A stretch of 64,000 nt of DNA from contig CAYHHA010000004.1 in the NCBI GenBank assembly GCA_964356315.1, forward strand, positions 13,395 to 77,394, given 5' to 3'. The stretch is from CAYGFH01 sp964356315. GTDB taxonomy: Bacteria; Patescibacteriota; Microgenomatia; UBA10105; UBA927. How positions within the stretch are numbered: the stretch's first letter is position 1; each line of letters opens with the position of its first letter. Position numbers and translations under genes: made by a program. Shown here in pieces: positions 17,387 to 24,608 of this stretch. Under the pieces are notes generated by a model that worked only from the letters and a program-made list of their open reading frames with translations, was not told the origin of the DNA and made no database searches.

Positions 17387-17959
17387 ATGAACGACACACT
17401 GTTTGACGGACAGCAAGAAGGCGAGCGCATCCTCTACACGGTACATGAACATCCGCTCTCAGCCTATATTTCGTATGTCACCATCGCTTTGATTGCTCTT
17501 TGTATCTTTGGGTTCACTGGGCTTATTTCTTCCACCTTTCCCGATGCTTCAACACTTATATGGAGTATAGGCGTTTTGTTTGGCGTAGGAGTGTTGGCTC
17601 TCGGAGCACTGTGGACCAAACGGCATCATGAACAGTCTGTAGCGTATATAACAGACAGACGCATTATGCGGCTTGAAGCGGTATCACCGTTTTTTGTGGC
17701 AAAGCGGGCGCTGTTTTGGAATGAGGCGCTCAAAGCAAAGGCGGTGACGAAAAACGTATTTTGGAAAATCCTCAACATTGGCATGGTGGTAGTAGAGACG
17801 CAGGTGCCAGAGCAAGGTGAGGTGAGACTCGGAAATGTGTATTATTACGATGATTTGGTAAACTATATAGATAAGATCTTATATCTCTTTAAAAATACTC
17901 CGAACGAAATTATCGCTCTTCGCCCCTTTGTCCCCAAGCCAAAAGGAAAAAGGGATTAA
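17387..17959 (+). CDS. Membrane protein with bacterial PH (DUF304-type) domain
   Basis: A 190-residue protein. A short N-terminal part (GERILYTVHEHPLSAYIS) leads to two membrane helices (about 25-48 and 55-75), then a domain starting VAYITDRRIMRLEAVSPF that resembles the bacterial PH-like (YdbS/DUF304) fold. Such proteins are widespread membrane-associated factors without a firm biochemical role. The C-terminus is basic (PKPKGKRD). The gene converges with the next one at 17962, separated by 2 nt. Confidence 0.65.
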   Translation: MNDTLFDGQQEGERILYTVHEHPLSAYISYVTIALIALCIFGFTGLISSTFPDASTLIWSIGVLFGVGVLALGALWTKRHHEQSVAYITDRRIMRLEAVSPFFVAKRALFWNEALKAKAVTKNVFWKILNIGMVVVETQVPEQGEVRLGNVYYYDDLVNYIDKILYLFKNTPNEIIALRPFVPKPKGKRD

Positions 17960-17961
17960 TT

Positions 17962-18273
17962 TTAGGAAAAGTGTGAAGCGCGATGTGTGAGAATATTTCC
18001 CCACGTCATGCATTTTTCAGCCCACGCATCTGTATGTTCAGGTTTGACCTGACCCTCCAAGTAAAGAGCATTAAACTTGGGTAAAAATGCTTGTAGTGTT
18101 GGTGAAAACGCAGGAGGTATCTCCAATGGATCAATGGTTCCAATATAGTCTTTCGTCTGATCCAGAAATAACATGATTCTTATTTGTTTCATATCATAGC
18201 CATCGGCAGCCCAATTTCCGATCCGATTAAGGTTCATGGCAATATCAAGAATTTGTTGCTTTGTTGTTACCAT
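17962..18273 (-). CDS. Small conserved-looking protein, unknown function
   Basis: The product is a soluble 103-residue protein with no signal peptide. It begins MVTTKQQILDIAMNLNRIGNWAADGY, which looks like an amphipathic helical N-terminus, and ends with a Trp/His-containing helix (WAEKCMTWGNILTHRASHF). No catalytic motif is recognised. It reads convergently with the PH-domain gene. Codon use and length make it a plausible real gene, but the call rests on an open frame alone. Confidence 0.5.
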   Translation of the reverse strand: MVTTKQQILDIAMNLNRIGNWAADGYDMKQIRIMLFLDQTKDYIGTIDPLEIPPAFSPTLQAFLPKFNALYLEGQVKPEHTDAWAEKCMTWGNILTHRASHFS

Positions 18274-18324
18274 TGCGTGTTAATGGTACATGATTCCGAT
18301 TAGTCACTCAATTGATCTTGCAAA

Positions 18325-19224
18325 TCACGCATATACTTTTCTGAGACCCGGCGGGGGTATCTCGTACCGGGGAATCGGCGGGATAATAAAATCATCCTCT
18401 GCAGTATTTTCCAGTATCAAAAGCTCTGAGTCTTCCAGCAGAAAAAATTGTAACCACGGAATATATCCACCCTCCGCTCCCTCCATCCATAATGAGTACT
18501 CCGGTATGGTGCCTCCACCATCGCCTTCGGCAGCAAATTCCCGATACGGCGTTTCAAAGCCCCGTGAATAGAAGGTTGGGGATTCAGTGATACTTCTTCC
18601 GGACGCAATGGTATTTTTGAGAGAAATCCTCTGAACTGATCGGGTCTTCCGGTTTATCATGGTCATCTGTGGGGTGTCACTATTTGTTTCCAAAAGCAAC
18701 AATACGCCATTTATTGTCAAAATAGAGTTACAGTTCACAAAAGGAGCATCTGGTGGAAGATATGTTGAGAGCACGTCACCCGTAAATTTCGCCAGTTCTC
18801 TGTCCCATACTGCAATGCGTGTTTTTGCTGAAAAAGCATCTATCGATATCCGGACAACATCTCCACCGGGGGCAATCCGGACTACCTCCTGAGATATCGG
18901 AGCCTGTTGCATTCGTATATCCAGCGAACCCCATGGATTTGGTTCGGGTGGCTCAGGCTCAAAAGCTTGACTGACTTCAGAGCCGGGAATTTTCCGTATT
19001 CCTCTCTCATTTACGGTTGCATAATAGGACAGCGTTGAATTATCGTATACGTTTCTCTCATACACAATGACAATTCCATTTCCTGCCATTCCCACATGAT
19101 CAAGCACATACCCTTCATTGGGATAGATGACATTTAAATGCACAACACCATCGGATTCATATATCGCGAGTGCCGGCTGATTATCATTAAAACTTCGAAA
19201 GACGCTTAGTTGTGCAAATGACAC
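18325..19224 (-). CDS. C-terminal part of a split exported protein, probable beta-propeller
   Basis: An open frame of 299 codons from GTG 19224. It has many short beta-like repeats (VVHLNVIYPNEGYVLDHVG, GIVIVYERNVYDNSTLSYYA, LLLLETNSDTPQMTMIN), suggesting a beta-propeller or sandwich. It has no signal peptide of its own. It lies in the same reading frame as the Tat-signal gene upstream, separated only by TGA at 19240-19242 and five codons. It therefore probably belongs to one ancestral protein of about 450 residues. Its own stop is TGA at 18325; six more codons and another TGA follow. Confidence 0.55.
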   Translation of the reverse strand: MSFAQLSVFRSFNDNQPALAIYESDGVVHLNVIYPNEGYVLDHVGMAGNGIVIVYERNVYDNSTLSYYATVNERGIRKIPGSEVSQAFEPEPPEPNPWGSLDIRMQQAPISQEVVRIAPGGDVVRISIDAFSAKTRIAVWDRELAKFTGDVLSTYLPPDAPFVNCNSILTINGVLLLLETNSDTPQMTMINRKTRSVQRISLKNTIASGRSITESPTFYSRGFETPYREFAAEGDGGGTIPEYSLWMEGAEGGYIPWLQFFLLEDSELLILENTAEDDFIIPPIPRYEIPPPGLRKVYA

Positions 19225-19239
19225 ACCACGGTCGGTCAG

Positions 19240-19680
19240 TCACTCAATTGCCTGAGTTTCCGGATACTCCGGATTATACGTGCTGTCTTGTGAACTCTTC
19301 ATAAACCACAGCGCGTCGGAAAATGCATTTGCATTATCTCTGGCAAGGACTGCCGAATAGACCGCTCCATTGTCCGGAGAAATAGTATAGTCAGATGGAT
19401 CAATTTTACGTGCGGCAAAACCATTTTTCAGTTGTGACAACGTTTCGGGGGTCAATACATCGCGAAGCGATGTATGAGCTGGTACCGTGTAGGAAGCGAC
19501 TGAAGATTCAATTACATTCAGAGGTACCTGACACGACACGCCAAGCTCAGACTCGATGCAAATTGGCGTTCGTATATCCGGAAACAGTGCTCCAAATTCC
19601 GGTAGACGCATTGCCCCCGCCAGGACGTATTTGCTCAGCCTCAAAAAATCCCTTCGTGAAAATTTGCCTGTCTCGTTCAT
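19240..19680 (-). CDS. Tat-signal exported protein, N-terminal part (in-frame TGA)
   Basis: 146 residues. The N-terminus KFSRRDFLRLSKYVLAG is a twin-arginine (Tat) signal, which exports folded proteins. The mature part contains two Cys (PICIESELGVSC) and a helical domain. The frame ends at TGA 19240 but stays open in the same frame for 304 more codons. Either a nonsense mutation split the gene, or a short product is made, with the downstream frame restarted at GTG 19224. A -10 box (TATAAT, 19695-19700 on the minus strand) lies 14 nt upstream. Confidence 0.6.
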   Translation of the reverse strand: MNETGKFSRRDFLRLSKYVLAGAMRLPEFGALFPDIRTPICIESELGVSCQVPLNVIESSVASYTVPAHTSLRDVLTPETLSQLKNGFAARKIDPSDYTISPDNGAVYSAVLARDNANAFSDALWFMKSSQDSTYNPEYPETQAIE

Positions 19681-19694
19681 CTTCGTATGCCCGT

Positions 19695-19700
19695 ATTATA
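19695..19700 (-). promoter_or_regulatory. -10 box for the Tat-signal gene
   Basis: On the minus strand this reads TATAAT, with 14 nt to ATG 19680, leaving a leader of about 7 nt. No clear -35 is seen. Confidence 0.4.
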
Positions 19701-19846
19701 CTATACGGTATGGATAGTTGAGAAAAATGCCGTACCATAGAGATATACTGTATACCTCTTTTTCGGGACAAATGGATGGCGAAATACTGCTTCATGTCAT
19801 TCCGTTCCATCCGATGGTGGTGTTTATCGGCTAAAATTCCATAGGA

Positions 19847-20661
19847 GTGTTTTATATCCTTTGGTTGGTGTTGTTTTTCGTGTTATCTTCGGCCATGCCT
19901 TCCGCATCTTCCATTCTTCAAATACTGGGAAGTATATTAGGAATTGCTGGACTTATGGGGCCTACCGGAAAATCAGGAAGTGTAGGAGGGTCCGGTGCAA
20001 CAGGAACCCAAGGTGAAACAGGCCCAACCGGTATGATAGGACCAACCGGATTGCAGGGACTGATGGGTCCATCCGGAATTGGAGATACGGGAGCTACCGG
20101 TGCAATGGGCCCAAGTGGGGTTCCCGGAGAAATTGGTCAGACGGGAGCAATGAGGAGTACCGGACCAAAAGGATTAGATGGAGAAGATGGTTTACCCGGA
20201 CAAAAGGGTGATATTGGAGAAACAGGCCCAACAGGTATGTAAGGGGCAACCGGAGTACAGGGACAAAATGGTCAGAATGGAAGTATGGGTCCGACGGACC
20301 ATCTGGATCTGGGGAAACGGGAGCCACCGGAGCCGTAGGGGCTACAGGACAACAGGGAGTAAAAGGAGATACGGGTTCATCTGGGATTAGCGGAATTAGT
20401 AATTGGGAACGGGTCGTCGGAACATATAGCACTGACGACGAGTCACAAAAAACAGTGAGTGTGGATTGTACGGCGGGAAAGAAATTACTCGGAGGAGGAT
20501 TTGTAACGCAGGATCGAAGTAATTCAGGAAAAATTTTCGTGGCATATAACGGGCCACTCGATGATGATACATGGCAAATTATCGCCGGAGTAGATGGAAC
20601 GACTTCGGGAGATGAGAGTTTTTCTATAGCTGCAATTGCGATGTGTGCGAATATTCAATAG
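19847..20661 (+). pseudogene. Collagen-like surface protein gene with nonsense and frameshift
   Basis: The first frame (19847-20242) encodes a hydrophobic N-terminus (FYILWLVLFFVL) and Gly-X-Y triplets such as GPTGMIGPTG. A TAA at 20240 interrupts the series, but in-frame triplets (GATGVQGQNGQNG) continue. Near 20296 a single missing base shifts the frame, and the new frame keeps the triplets (GETGATGAVG) and ends in an 85-residue C-terminal domain (NWERVVGTYSTDD...DCTAGKKLLGGG...AMCANIQ) at 20661. One Gly position also reads Arg (AMRSTG). The intact protein would be an exported collagen-like fibre with a Cys-containing head. The start is GTG 19847, with TAAAAT 9 nt upstream. Sequencing error is an alternative explanation. 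Confidence 0.75.
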
Positions 20662-20682
20662 ACATCTCGTACATGCAAAAAG

Positions 20683-20704
20683 TCCCGCCACAGCGGGATT
20701 TTTT
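20683..20704 (+). terminator. Intrinsic terminator of collagen-like gene
   Basis: TCCCGC (20683-20688), loop CACA, GCGGGA (20693-20698), then a run of six T. It lies 22 nt after the last stop of the collagen-like locus. Confidence 0.85.
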
Positions 20705-20755
20705 GTTGTCATCGATTTATTGACACGACAATATTTTCGGAGGTAGTATAGAGGT

Positions 20756-21367
20756 ATGTTAACCGATGCGGACATAGAAAAATTAAAAGCAGTCTTTGCC
20801 ACGAAAGATGACCTTGTCGCGATGGAAAAGCGCTTCGATGCAAAATTTGCCACGAAAGATGACCTTGTCGCGATGGAAAAGCGCTTCGATGCAAAATTTG
20901 CCACGAAAGATGANNNNNNNNNNNNNNNNNNNNNNNNNNNNNNNNNNNNNNNNNNNNNNNNNNNNNNNNNNNNNNNNNNNNNNNNNNNNNNNNNNNNNNN
21001 NNNNNNNNNNNNNAAAGATGATCTTGTCGCGATGGAAAAGCGCTTCGATGCAAAATTTGCCACCAAAGATGATCTTGTCGCGATGGAAAAGCGCTTCGAT
21101 GCAAAATTTGCCACCAAAGATGATCTTGTCGCGATGGAAAAGCGCTTCGATGCAAAGTTTGCCACGAAAGATGATCTTAAGAAATTTGCTACGAAAGATG
21201 ATCTCAACCGTTTTGCCACCAAAAATGATCTTAAACAAATGAAGAAAGAGATTATCGATGACATCGCAGATATGATCGAAAACAAGATCGTAAAGATTTT
21301 AAATGAACACGAAATGCGTCTCGATCGACTCGAGAAGCGAGTCGGTGGATTCCCTCCAATTGCTTGA
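20756..21367 (+). CDS. Tandem-repeat coiled-coil protein, interrupted by an assembly gap
   Basis: The gene encodes repeats of 17 residues (FATKDDLVAMEKRFDAK), then shorter units (FATKDDLKK, FATKDDLNR, FATKNDLKQ) and a C-terminal coiled coil (IIDDIADMIENKIVKILNEHEMRLDRLEKRV). It is highly charged, has no signal peptide and probably forms a long helical rod. ATDDL-type repeats are common in candidate-phylum genomes; function is unknown. The 100 N at 20914-21013 mean true length and frame across the gap are unknown. GGAGGT lies 11 nt before ATG 20756. A TTGACA at 20720 may be its -35. Confidence 0.75.
   Translation: MLTDADIEKLKAVFATKDDLVAMEKRFDAKFATKDDLVAMEKRFDAKFATKDXXXXXXXXXXXXXXXXXXXXXXXXXXXXXXXXXXKDDLVAMEKRFDAKFATKDDLVAMEKRFDAKFATKDDLVAMEKRFDAKFATKDDLKKFATKDDLNRFATKNDLKQMKKEIIDDIADMIENKIVKILNEHEMRLDRLEKRVGGFPPIA
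20796..21172 (+). repeat. 51-bp tandem repeat array
   Basis: Units of 51 bp encode 17 residues each. Copies left of the gap carry ACG AAA GAT GAC; copies right of it carry ACC AAA GAT GAT, with the rest nearly identical. Block-wise silent differences indicate recent local expansion from two parent units. Copy number is unknown because of the gap. Confidence 0.9.
20914..21013. other. Assembly gap (100 N)
   Basis: Exactly 100 N within the repeat array, the usual placeholder for a scaffold gap of unknown size. It is presumably caused by repeat collapse. Confidence 0.98.
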
Positions 21368-21392
21368 CTCCAATTCTATTCAGGAATATACT
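21364..21392 (+). promoter_or_regulatory. Promoter of thrS leader
   Basis: TTGACT (21364-21369), 17-nt spacer, TATACT (21387-21392). Transcription would begin near 21399, giving a leader of about 155 nt before thrS, unusually long for this genome. Confidence 0.7.
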
Positions 21393-21398
21393 AAAGCT

Positions 21399-21554
21399 AA
21401 TCTTTTCGGTTGAATGAGGCGTCACTATCCTCAGAGAAAAGCGCGATACCGGCGACCTGGTATGAATTAAGTACCGTTTTTTTTGTGTGCGATGGAACCT
21501 CCCAATTAGGGATTGCACAAGTAAAGAACGGTTTTTTTGTGGGGAGGAACCTAT
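21399..21554 (+). promoter_or_regulatory. T-box-like leader of thrS, probably translational
   Basis: An antiterminator-like element is complete. Helix A1 is 21488-21492 with 21513-21517 (TGCGA/TTGCA, one G-U pair), the bulge is TGGAACC (21493-21499), and helix A2 is TCCC/GGGA (21500-21503 with 21509-21512). The bulge matches the T-box consensus TGGNACC; TGGA would pair with a tRNA ending UCCA. Alternatively CCTCCC (21498-21503) pairs perfectly with GGGAGG (21542-21547), the thrS Shine-Dalgarno, extended by GG/CC (21494-21495 with 21550-21551). A 5' stem (CTTTTC 21402-21407 with GAAAAG 21436-21441) carries inner stem GAGG/CCTC and a loop holding ACT (21424-21426), a threonine codon and candidate specifier. 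A T-run at 21532 may add termination. Confidence 0.7.
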
Positions 21555-23309
21555 ATGTCAGAAACAGATAAGTTAAATAACCTGCGCCACTCCTGTGCGC
21601 ACCTGCTGGCCGCCGCAGTCATGGAGATCTGGCCACACACAAAACGAACCATTGGCCCGGCCATAGATAACGGGTTTTATTATGATTTTGATTTCGGAGA
21701 TGTAAAGGTTTCCGAGGATGATTTTCCAAAGATAGAAGCAAAAATGAAGGAACTCGCAAAGTCTTGGAAAACATTCGAGAGAAAAGAAATAGATAAACAG
21801 GAAGCAGTAGTCCTGTTTCAGGACAACGCGTACAAAAAAGAACTTATCGAGGAATTTACCCAAGAAGGACAAACACTCACGAGTTATACGTCCGGAACAT
21901 TTGTCGATCTTTGCCGGGGTGGACATTGCCCACACCCAAATAACGATCTCAAGCATTTTAAACTATTATCCATAGCAGGAGCGTACTGGAGAGGAAGCGA
22001 GAAAAATAAAATGCTTTCACGCATTTACGGAACCTGTTTTCCAAAAGCCATTGAGTTAGAAGAACATTTGAAACTTTTGGAAGAAGCCAAAAAGCGAGAT
22101 CATAGAAAACTCGGTGCGGAATTGGGACTGTTTGTATTCTCTGATCTCGTCGGACGTGGACTTCCTCTCTGGACGGCAAAAGGCGCGACTATTCGAAGAG
22201 AGTTAGAACGGTTTATCGTAGATGAGGAAGTGAAACGAGGCTATTCACATGTCTATACGCCGGATATTGCAAATCTACAGCTCTACAAGACATCAGGACA
22301 CTATCCTTACTATAAAGACACCATGTATGCACCGATAACAATTGAGGATGAAGAGTATATGCTTCGTCCGATGACGTGTCCTCATCACTTTGAACTATAT
22401 AAATCAAAATTGCATAGCTACCGAGAATTGCCAATTCGGTTTGCTGAACTTGCGAAACTCTACAGATTTGAAAAATCTGGGGAATTGACCGGACTTATGA
22501 GAGTCAGAAGTTTCTGCTTAGCAGACGCACATATCATCGCACAAAAAAGCCAAGCAACCGAAGAAATCAATGGAGTATTGGACCTTATCGAATTTCTCGC
22601 ACAGACATTTGGGCTAAAAGCAGGAGCAAACTACCGCTATAGACTCTCATTGGGCGACAGAACGGATGATAAGAAATATTTTAAGGACGATTCGGCATGG
22701 GATACAGCAGAAGACGTGTTACGTAGCGTGTTAAAGACAAGGAATGCTGATTTTTACGAAGCGCAAAATGAAGCGGCATTCTACGGACCAAAGATCGATG
22801 TACAGATGAAAAATATTTTAGGCAAAGAAGAAACCGCGTTCACGGTGCAATATGATTTTGTCATGCCAAAGCGTTTCGCTCTGGAGTACACCACAGAAAC
22901 GGGAGCAAAAGAAGAGCCGATTGTGATTCATAGATCTTCTATTGGAGCCATAGAGAGAACCATAGCATTTCTTATTGAATTTTACGGTGGCGCCTTCCCA
23001 GTATGGCTTTCACCCGTTCAAGCCGTCATCATTCCTATAGCAGAACGACACGTAGATGCCGCAAAAAAAGCTGAGAAAGCACTTATTTCCGCAGGCATTC
23101 GCGTGACTGTAGATGACAGAAGTGAGTCTATGCAAAGCAAGATTCGTGATAACACTTTACAAAAAGTACCATATTTAGGTATAATAGGGGATCGGGAAGC
23201 TGGTGCAGACGAATTGTCTGTCAGAACCAGAAGTGGTGAAGATCTCAAAACAATGAGTATTGAGGCTTTTATCACCCGATTGACAAGCGAGATTGAGCAT
23301 AAACTTTAA
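21555..23309 (+). CDS. thrS: Threonyl-tRNA synthetase, lacking TGS domain
   Basis: A class II synthetase that charges tRNA-Thr. The 584-residue protein begins directly in the editing domain: RHSCAHLLAAAV (HxxxH type) and VDLCRGGHCPHP. The catalytic core has RPMTCPHHF (zinc Cys), RFEKSGELTGLMRVRSF (motif 2), DAHII (zinc His) and VIHRSSIGAIERT (motif 3). The anticodon-binding domain closes the protein. The N-terminal TGS domain of larger enzymes is missing. ATG 21555 has an ideal GGAGGA site 6 nt upstream; an earlier in-frame TTG at 21537 overlaps that site and is rejected. The upstream T-box-like leader should sense uncharged tRNA-Thr. Confidence 0.95.
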   Translation: MSETDKLNNLRHSCAHLLAAAVMEIWPHTKRTIGPAIDNGFYYDFDFGDVKVSEDDFPKIEAKMKELAKSWKTFERKEIDKQEAVVLFQDNAYKKELIEEFTQEGQTLTSYTSGTFVDLCRGGHCPHPNNDLKHFKLLSIAGAYWRGSEKNKMLSRIYGTCFPKAIELEEHLKLLEEAKKRDHRKLGAELGLFVFSDLVGRGLPLWTAKGATIRRELERFIVDEEVKRGYSHVYTPDIANLQLYKTSGHYPYYKDTMYAPITIEDEEYMLRPMTCPHHFELYKSKLHSYRELPIRFAELAKLYRFEKSGELTGLMRVRSFCLADAHIIAQKSQATEEINGVLDLIEFLAQTFGLKAGANYRYRLSLGDRTDDKKYFKDDSAWDTAEDVLRSVLKTRNADFYEAQNEAAFYGPKIDVQMKNILGKEETAFTVQYDFVMPKRFALEYTTETGAKEEPIVIHRSSIGAIERTIAFLIEFYGGAFPVWLSPVQAVIIPIAERHVDAAKKAEKALISAGIRVTVDDRSESMQSKIRDNTLQKVPYLGIIGDREAGADELSVRTRSGEDLKTMSIEAFITRLTSEIEHKL

Positions 23310-23817
23310 ACATTATCGAATCAATTATCAAATCACCAGCGCAGAGTTGCGCCTGCTTGACGAGGAAGGTAAGCAGATTGGTGTGATGAGCAAAATTGAA
23401 GCTTTGCAAAAAGCGAAGGAATTGAATTTCGATGTGGTGGAGATGAACTCAAAGGCAAACCCGCCTGTTGCAAAACTTATTGATTTTAAAAAGTTTAAAT
23501 ATCAAGAAGCTAAAAAAGAGCGGGAAGCCAAAAAGACACAAAAGAATGTTGGAGTTAAAGAAATTCGACTTCGACCGTTTATTGGTCAACATGATTTTGA
23601 CACTCGGGTTGCGAAAGCAAATGACTGGCTAGCTCATGGAGATCAGGTAAAAATAGTCGTGTTTTTTAAGGGCAGAGAAATTACGAGAAAAGAATTTGGC
23701 TTTGAAGTTCTAAAAAAGCTTATGGCTACATTGCCTTCGATAAAGGTAGTCAGAGAGCCAAAAATAGAAGGCAAAACATTGACCGCAATGGTGATTGCAG
23801 AAAAGAAGAAGGAGTAA
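23293..23817 (+). CDS. infC: Translation initiation factor IF-3
   Basis: IF-3 (174 residues) prevents premature subunit joining and checks initiator tRNA. The N-domain reads HYRINYQITSAELRLLDEEGKQIGVMS and the linker/C-domain contains KEIRLRPFIGQHDFDTRVAKANDWLAHGDQVKI, both highly typical. No ATG is available at the expected place. The TTG at 23293, inside the end of thrS, or ATA 23299 or ATT 23312 could serve, since infC often uses a rare start codon for autoregulation. The gene is translationally linked to thrS and followed by rpmI and rplT, the classical order. Confidence 0.93.
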   Translation: MSINFKHYRINYQITSAELRLLDEEGKQIGVMSKIEALQKAKELNFDVVEMNSKANPPVAKLIDFKKFKYQEAKKEREAKKTQKNVGVKEIRLRPFIGQHDFDTRVAKANDWLAHGDQVKIVVFFKGREITRKEFGFEVLKKLMATLPSIKVVREPKIEGKTLTAMVIAEKKKE

Positions 23818-23837
23818 ATATACCCCTTCGGGTATAT
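23818..23837 (+). other. Hairpin between infC and rpmI
   Basis: ATATACCC (23818-23825), loop CTTC, GGGTATAT (23830-23837). There is no strong T-run after it, so it is more likely an mRNA processing, stabilising or regulatory hairpin than a terminator. Confidence 0.5.
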
Positions 23838-23861
23838 TGATTTTAAAAAGAAAGTAGGAGC

Positions 23862-24059
23862 ATGACAAAAGTTAAGACCAAAAAAATTGTTAAAAAACGA
23901 TTCAAATTAACCAAAAACGGCAAAGTGATGCATAGATCACAGGGAGCTCGTCATTTGAGAAGTGTGAAAAACAAAGCACGACAACGACGACAGGATGCAC
24001 CACACCAAATAACAAATACACGCATAAAAAATAAAGTAAAACGATTTTTAGAAACATAA
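23862..24059 (+). CDS. rpmI: 50S ribosomal protein L35
   Basis: A basic 65-residue ribosomal protein with the L35 pattern: KTKKIVKKRFKLTKNGKVMH, then AR.LRSVKNKARQRRQ. It starts 45 nt after infC with a clear Shine-Dalgarno (GGAG) before ATG 23862. It is cotranscribed with infC and rplT. Confidence 0.93.
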   Translation: MTKVKTKKIVKKRFKLTKNGKVMHRSQGARHLRSVKNKARQRRQDAPHQITNTRIKNKVKRFLET

Positions 24060-24076
24060 ATTGAAAGGGATTTTAT

Positions 24077-24427
24077 ATGAGAGTTAAACGAGGAGTAAGT
24101 TCACACGCGAAACATAAGAAATTATTGGTAGCCAACAAAGGGTACCGCATGACAAAACGCAGACTGGTGCGTGTCGCCAAACAGGCGTATCTACATGCAG
24201 GTGAACATGCGTTTGCTGGCCGAAAACTTCGAAAAAGAGAATTTAGATCTCTCTGGATCTCCAGAATTTCAGAATCTGTAAAACAAAATGATATGACCTA
24301 TAGCTTGTTTATCAATAAATTGAAAAAAGCGAACATCGAAATAGATCGTAAAATGCTTGCAAACTTGATCATTGATCATCCAGAAAGCTTTACCGCGGTA
24401 TTTAATACGGCAAAATCCGTACACTAA
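24077..24427 (+). CDS. rplT: 50S ribosomal protein L20
   Basis: A 116-residue basic protein of the early large-subunit assembly. MRVKRGVSSHAKHKKLLVANKGYRM and the later helical part (FRSLWISRISESVKQNDMTYSLFINKLKKA) match L20 closely. It follows rpmI by 17 nt with AAAGGG as ribosome-binding site. In other bacteria L20 represses this operon by binding its mRNA; the infC-rpmI hairpin could be a site but this is not shown. A terminator follows. Confidence 0.95.
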   Translation: MRVKRGVSSHAKHKKLLVANKGYRMTKRRLVRVAKQAYLHAGEHAFAGRKLRKREFRSLWISRISESVKQNDMTYSLFINKLKKANIEIDRKMLANLIIDHPESFTAVFNTAKSVH

Positions 24428-24454
24428 CCCGCGGGATACATACGTCACATAAAG

Positions 24455-24478
24455 ATCCCGCTACGGCGGGATTTTTTT
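24455..24478 (+). terminator. Intrinsic terminator after rplT
   Basis: ATCCCGC (24455-24461), loop TACG, GCGGGAT (24466-24472), then a T-run to 24478. It ends the thrS-infC-rpmI-rplT transcript 28 nt after the rplT stop. Confidence 0.9.
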
Positions 24479-24526
24479 GTTGAGCAGTTAACGAGCGCGT
24501 TCCCATTTGCGAGTTTACTGTCAACA

Positions 24527-24547
24527 ATCCCGACGTTACGTCGGGAT
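24527..24547 (+). repeat. Perfect palindrome upstream of the pheS promoter
   Basis: ATCCCGACG (24527-24535), loop TTA, CGTCGGGAT (24539-24547). It has no T-run and lies before the pheS promoter, so it is neither terminator nor leader. It may be a dispersed palindrome or a protein-binding site. Confidence 0.6.
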
Positions 24548-24572
24548 ACACACAGTATTAGAAATCAAATTC

Positions 24573-24601
24573 TTGATAAAGCAAGGCAACCAACATATAC
24601 T
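24573..24601 (+). promoter_or_regulatory. Promoter of pheST-coaBC, leaderless
   Basis: TTGATA (24573-24578), 17 nt, TATACT (24596-24601). ATG 24609 lies 7 nt further, at the expected transcription start. ATG 24603 would precede the start of the RNA and is excluded. Confidence 0.65.
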
Positions 24602-24608
24602 TATGAAC

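Noticed and set aside
18325..19680. UGA recoded as Gly (as in SR1/Gracilibacteria)
   Set aside because: TGA serves as a normal stop in several ATGA overlaps here (8063, 8995, 9894) and no conserved gene needs UGA read as an amino acid.
19739..19765. Weak hairpin GAG-TATA/TATA-CTC with T5 as terminator
   Set aside because: The stem is AT-rich with a mismatch and no gene ends upstream on the plus strand.
20796..21172. CRISPR array
   Set aside because: The 51-bp units are contiguous, in frame and coding, with no unique spacers and no cas genes nearby.
24428..24608. T-box or attenuator before pheS
   Set aside because: The promoter TTGATA-17-TATACT places the RNA start at about the ATG, and the upstream palindrome lies before the promoter. 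There is no TGGNACC motif.
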